From COE1 sp964387365 (lineage in GTDB: Bacteria; Bacillota; Clostridia; Lachnospirales; Lachnospiraceae): 8,069 nt of DNA. The position numbers were made by a program, and so were the translations under genes. Below, one piece after another: positions 6,301-8,069 of the stretch. The notes below the pieces were generated by a model, which worked only from the letters and a program-made list of their open reading frames with translations, made no database searches and was not told where the DNA came from. Every line of letters starts with the position of its first letter. Positions within the stretch are counted from its first letter, which is position 1. The stretch covers positions 1-8,069 of the forward strand of contig CAYLWP010000121.1 in the NCBI GenBank assembly GCA_964387365.1, in the 5' to 3' direction.

Positions 6301-7788
6301 ATGGGATTAATTGGATTACTGGTAGTAGTGCTGGTTATTGTGTTGTTGTGCATGGGGTATGTAAAGGCTCCGCCTGATATGGCTTATATCATCTCAGGTG
6401 TCAGGAAGAAGTCAAAGATTGTTATTGGTAAGGCAAGTATTCGAATTCCTTTTTTCGAAAGACTTGATAAGCTGAATCTTCGACTGATTTCAATCGATGT
6501 TAAAACAAGCAATGCAGTTCCGACTGCTGACTACATTAACATCAATGTAGACGCGACAGTTAACGTTAAAATCAGCAACAATCCGGACACACTCAGACTT
6601 GCAGCTGAGAACTTCTTAAATAAGAACACAGAGTATATTGCAAGTGTGGCAAGAGAGGTTCTTGAAGGTAATGTCCGTGAAATCGTTGGTAAGATGAAGC
6701 TTGAGGAAATGGTTTCCGACCGTCAGAAGTTCGCAACTCTTGTAAAAGAGAATGCAGAACCGGATCTTGCGGCAATGGGACTTGATATCATCAGCTTCAA
6801 CGTACAGAACTTTGTAGACGGTAACGAAGTTATCGAAAACCTTGGTATCGACAATATCGTTCGTATCAAGAAGTCAGCAGCAATTGCAAGAGCTGAGAGT
6901 GAAAGAGATATTAAGGTTGCTCAGGCTAATGCAGATAAGGAAGCAAATGATGCCTCCGTTGCAGCTGAGACAGAAATCGCTAAGAAGCAGAATGAACTGA
7001 ATATTAAGAAGTCTGAATTACAGATGGAGGCAGATACCAAGAAGGCTATGGCGGATGCTGCATACGATATTCAGAAGGAAGAGCAGCGTAAGACTATTGA
7101 AATCGCAACTGCAAATGCGGATATTGCAAGACAGGAACGTGAGATTGAGTTAAAGCAGAAGGAAGTAGCTGTTACAGAACAGGCTCTCGAAGCTGAGATT
7201 AAGAAGAAGGCAGAAGCTGATAAGTATGCTGCACAGCAGAAGGCAGACGCTGAACTTTATCAGAGACAGAAGGAAGCGGAAGCAAAGCAGTTCGAGGCAC
7301 AGCGTGAAGCTGAGGCTAAGAAGGCAGAGGCAGAGGCTGACCGTTTTGCGAAGGAGCAGGAGGCTGCCGGTATTCGTGCAGTCGGTGAAGCTGAGGCTTC
7401 CGCTATCCAGGCAAAGGGTCTTGCAGAGGCAGAGGCTATGGAGAAGAAGGCAGATGCTTATGCGAAGTATAACAATGCCGCTGTTGCAGAAATGATGATT
7501 AAGGTTCTTCCTGATATTGCAGGCAGAATTGCAGAGCCTCTTACCCAGATTGATAAGATTACCATTATCGGTGGTGGCGAAGGCAACAATGGTGTAGAGC
7601 AGATTGCAGGCAATGTTCCGGCAGTTATGGCTAAGCTGTTTGAGTCCATAAAGGAAACAACAGGTATTGACCTTGCAGAAATCGTTAAGGCTGATACCTA
7701 CGATGCAAAGGTTAACAGAAACGTTACCTTAAATGGTCTTGATCAGGTAAATCTGGTTGTGAATAATACACCAACAGAAACTGAATAA
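6301..7788 (+). CDS. floT: Flotillin-like SPFH membrane scaffold protein
   Basis: This is a membrane scaffold protein of functional membrane microdomains, related to Bacillus FloT/YuaG. One N-terminal hydrophobic segment at about 2-20 anchors it. The SPFH domain spans about 23-190 and includes KAPPDMAYI, the VDATVNVKI strand and the REVLEGNVREIVG helix. Residues about 190-390 are a long alanine- and glutamate-rich coiled coil with many EA(E/K)A repeats, the flotillin hallmark. A C-terminal conserved part follows with KVLPDIAGRIAEPL (401-414) and IIGGGEG (422-428). The 495 residues are near the family norm (about 500). An AGAGAGGGAG site lies 7 bases before ATG. The gene stands alone: no NfeD/YuaF partner is found on either side, and a terminator follows directly. 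Its own leader signals suggest separate transcription, although read-through from the kinase-like gene 92 bases upstream is possible. Frequent CGT, AAG and GTT codons suggest good expression. The symbol is by similarity. Confidence 0.92.
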   Translation: MGLIGLLVVVLVIVLLCMGYVKAPPDMAYIISGVRKKSKIVIGKASIRIPFFERLDKLNLRLISIDVKTSNAVPTADYININVDATVNVKISNNPDTLRLAAENFLNKNTEYIASVAREVLEGNVREIVGKMKLEEMVSDRQKFATLVKENAEPDLAAMGLDIISFNVQNFVDGNEVIENLGIDNIVRIKKSAAIARAESERDIKVAQANADKEANDASVAAETEIAKKQNELNIKKSELQMEADTKKAMADAAYDIQKEEQRKTIEIATANADIARQEREIELKQKEVAVTEQALEAEIKKKAEADKYAAQQKADAELYQRQKEAEAKQFEAQREAEAKKAEAEADRFAKEQEAAGIRAVGEAEASAIQAKGLAEAEAMEKKADAYAKYNNAAVAEMMIKVLPDIAGRIAEPLTQIDKITIIGGGEGNNGVEQIAGNVPAVMAKLFESIKETTGIDLAEIVKADTYDAKVNRNVTLNGLDQVNLVVNNTPTETE

Positions 7789-7801
7789 TCCGGTACATAT
7801 G

Positions 7802-7837
7802 AACAGGGCTTCCGCATGAACGCGGAAGCCCTGTTTT
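7802..7837 (+). terminator. Strong intrinsic terminator after flotillin
   Basis: AACAGGGCTTCCGC (7802-7815) pairs perfectly over 14 bases with GCGGAAGCCCTGTT (7822-7835) around a 6-base loop ATGAAC. Four T end the stem at 7834-7837. It starts 14 bases after the flotillin stop and ends that transcript. Confidence 0.93.
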
Positions 7838-7955
7838 GGCGAGCGGAAGTTAGGTGAATTCGGGGGCAATGGGGGAATGTTTTGACTTTGGGTTGATAGT
7901 CCAATACTGCGAAATTTGTCTCTCAGCTTTAAACGAACCTACTGTTTCAAAACCA

Positions 7956-7994
7956 TTGGGTATAGGAGGTACTATTTAAGCCATCTATACCCAA
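7956..7994. repeat. Palindromic repeat element, copy A (complete)
   Basis: TTGGGTATAG (7956-7965) and CTATACCCAA (7985-7994) are exact reverse complements. The interior pairs further through GG (7968-7969) with CC (7981-7982). The first 31 bases match copy B at 8039-8069 in 25 positions. The pattern fits an interspersed REP-like element or the terminal repeat of a small mobile element. No coding region is seen from 7789 to the window end; 7838-7955 holds nothing I can name. Confidence 0.6.
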
Positions 7995-8009
7995 AATCAC
8001 GTCGCTAAT

Positions 8010-8031
8010 TTGAAAAACTTGCTATTTTCAA
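8010..8031. repeat. AT-rich hairpin between the two palindromic repeats
   Basis: TTGAAAA (8010-8016) pairs with TTTTCAA (8025-8031) around ACTTGCTA. An alternative outer pairing joins AATTTGA (8008-8014) to TCAAATT (8034-8040). It lies in the 44-base spacer between copies A and B and may belong to the same repeat unit. Confidence 0.4.
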
Positions 8032-8038
8032 GCTCAAA

Positions 8039-8069
8039 TTGGGTATTGGAGGGGCTTTTTAAGACCTCT
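8039..8069. repeat. Palindromic repeat element, copy B (cut by window edge)
   Basis: It begins TTGGGTATTGGAGG and matches copy A at a shift of 83 bases, with 25 of 31 positions identical. The last bases ACCTCT begin the expected returning arm, so the missing end should read close to ATACCCAA just outside the window. Confidence 0.55.

Noticed and set aside
7226..7495. 89-codon Arg-rich plus-strand frame inside flotillin
   Set aside because: It is a frame-shifted reading of the repetitive coiled-coil codons.
7838..8069. CRISPR array at the right end
   Set aside because: Only two imperfect, palindromic copies 83 bases apart, 81% alike, are seen; CRISPR repeats would be near-identical with regular spacers.

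Overview
The window looks like a chromosomal segment of a low-to-moderate G+C Firmicute, most likely a gut-type clostridium of the Lachnospiraceae kind. The reasons are the AGGAGG-type ribosome binding sites, a sigma-A type promoter, rho-independent terminators, a CapA-type lipoprotein, and a hybrid histidine kinase whose sequence style is common in those bacteria. This placement is an inference from style; no marker gene is present.

Layout. Bases 1-222 are non-coding, with a palindrome at the left edge, a weak plus-strand terminator and a long two-way terminator that reaches the trkH stop codon. Bases 223-3557 (minus strand) hold a two-gene potassium uptake operon, trkA then trkH, read from a strong promoter at 3605-3633. 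Bases 3558-3830 are a divergent intergenic region. Bases 3831-6208 (plus strand) hold a CapA/PGA_cap lipoprotein gene overlapping by 4 bases a gene for a soluble, sensor-less hybrid histidine kinase relative. Bases 6301-7788 hold a flotillin gene with its own leader hairpin, closed by a strong terminator at 7802-7837. The right end is non-coding and carries one complete and one edge-truncated copy of a palindromic repeat.

Two things stand out. First, trkH contains an exact, in-frame 507-bp tandem duplication that adds 169 residues. It repeats the third and fourth potassium pore loops, so the encoded channel has six pore loops instead of four, and the topology still works on paper. The lack of any difference between the copies means a very recent event, a reversible variant, or an assembly error. 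Second, the kinase-like protein has lost its phospho-accepting histidine (Lys instead) and the key receiver residues (Asp to Asn, Thr to Ile, Lys to Glu), but keeps an ATP-binding fold with intact G1 and G2 boxes. It looks like a phospho-dead regulator co-translated with a surface lipoprotein and sitting just upstream of a flotillin.

How the genes may work together: TrkA (cytosolic gating subunit) and TrkH (membrane channel) form one K+ uptake system. CapA lipoprotein, pseudo-kinase and flotillin could form a cell-envelope module, but that link rests only on gene order and is an inference.
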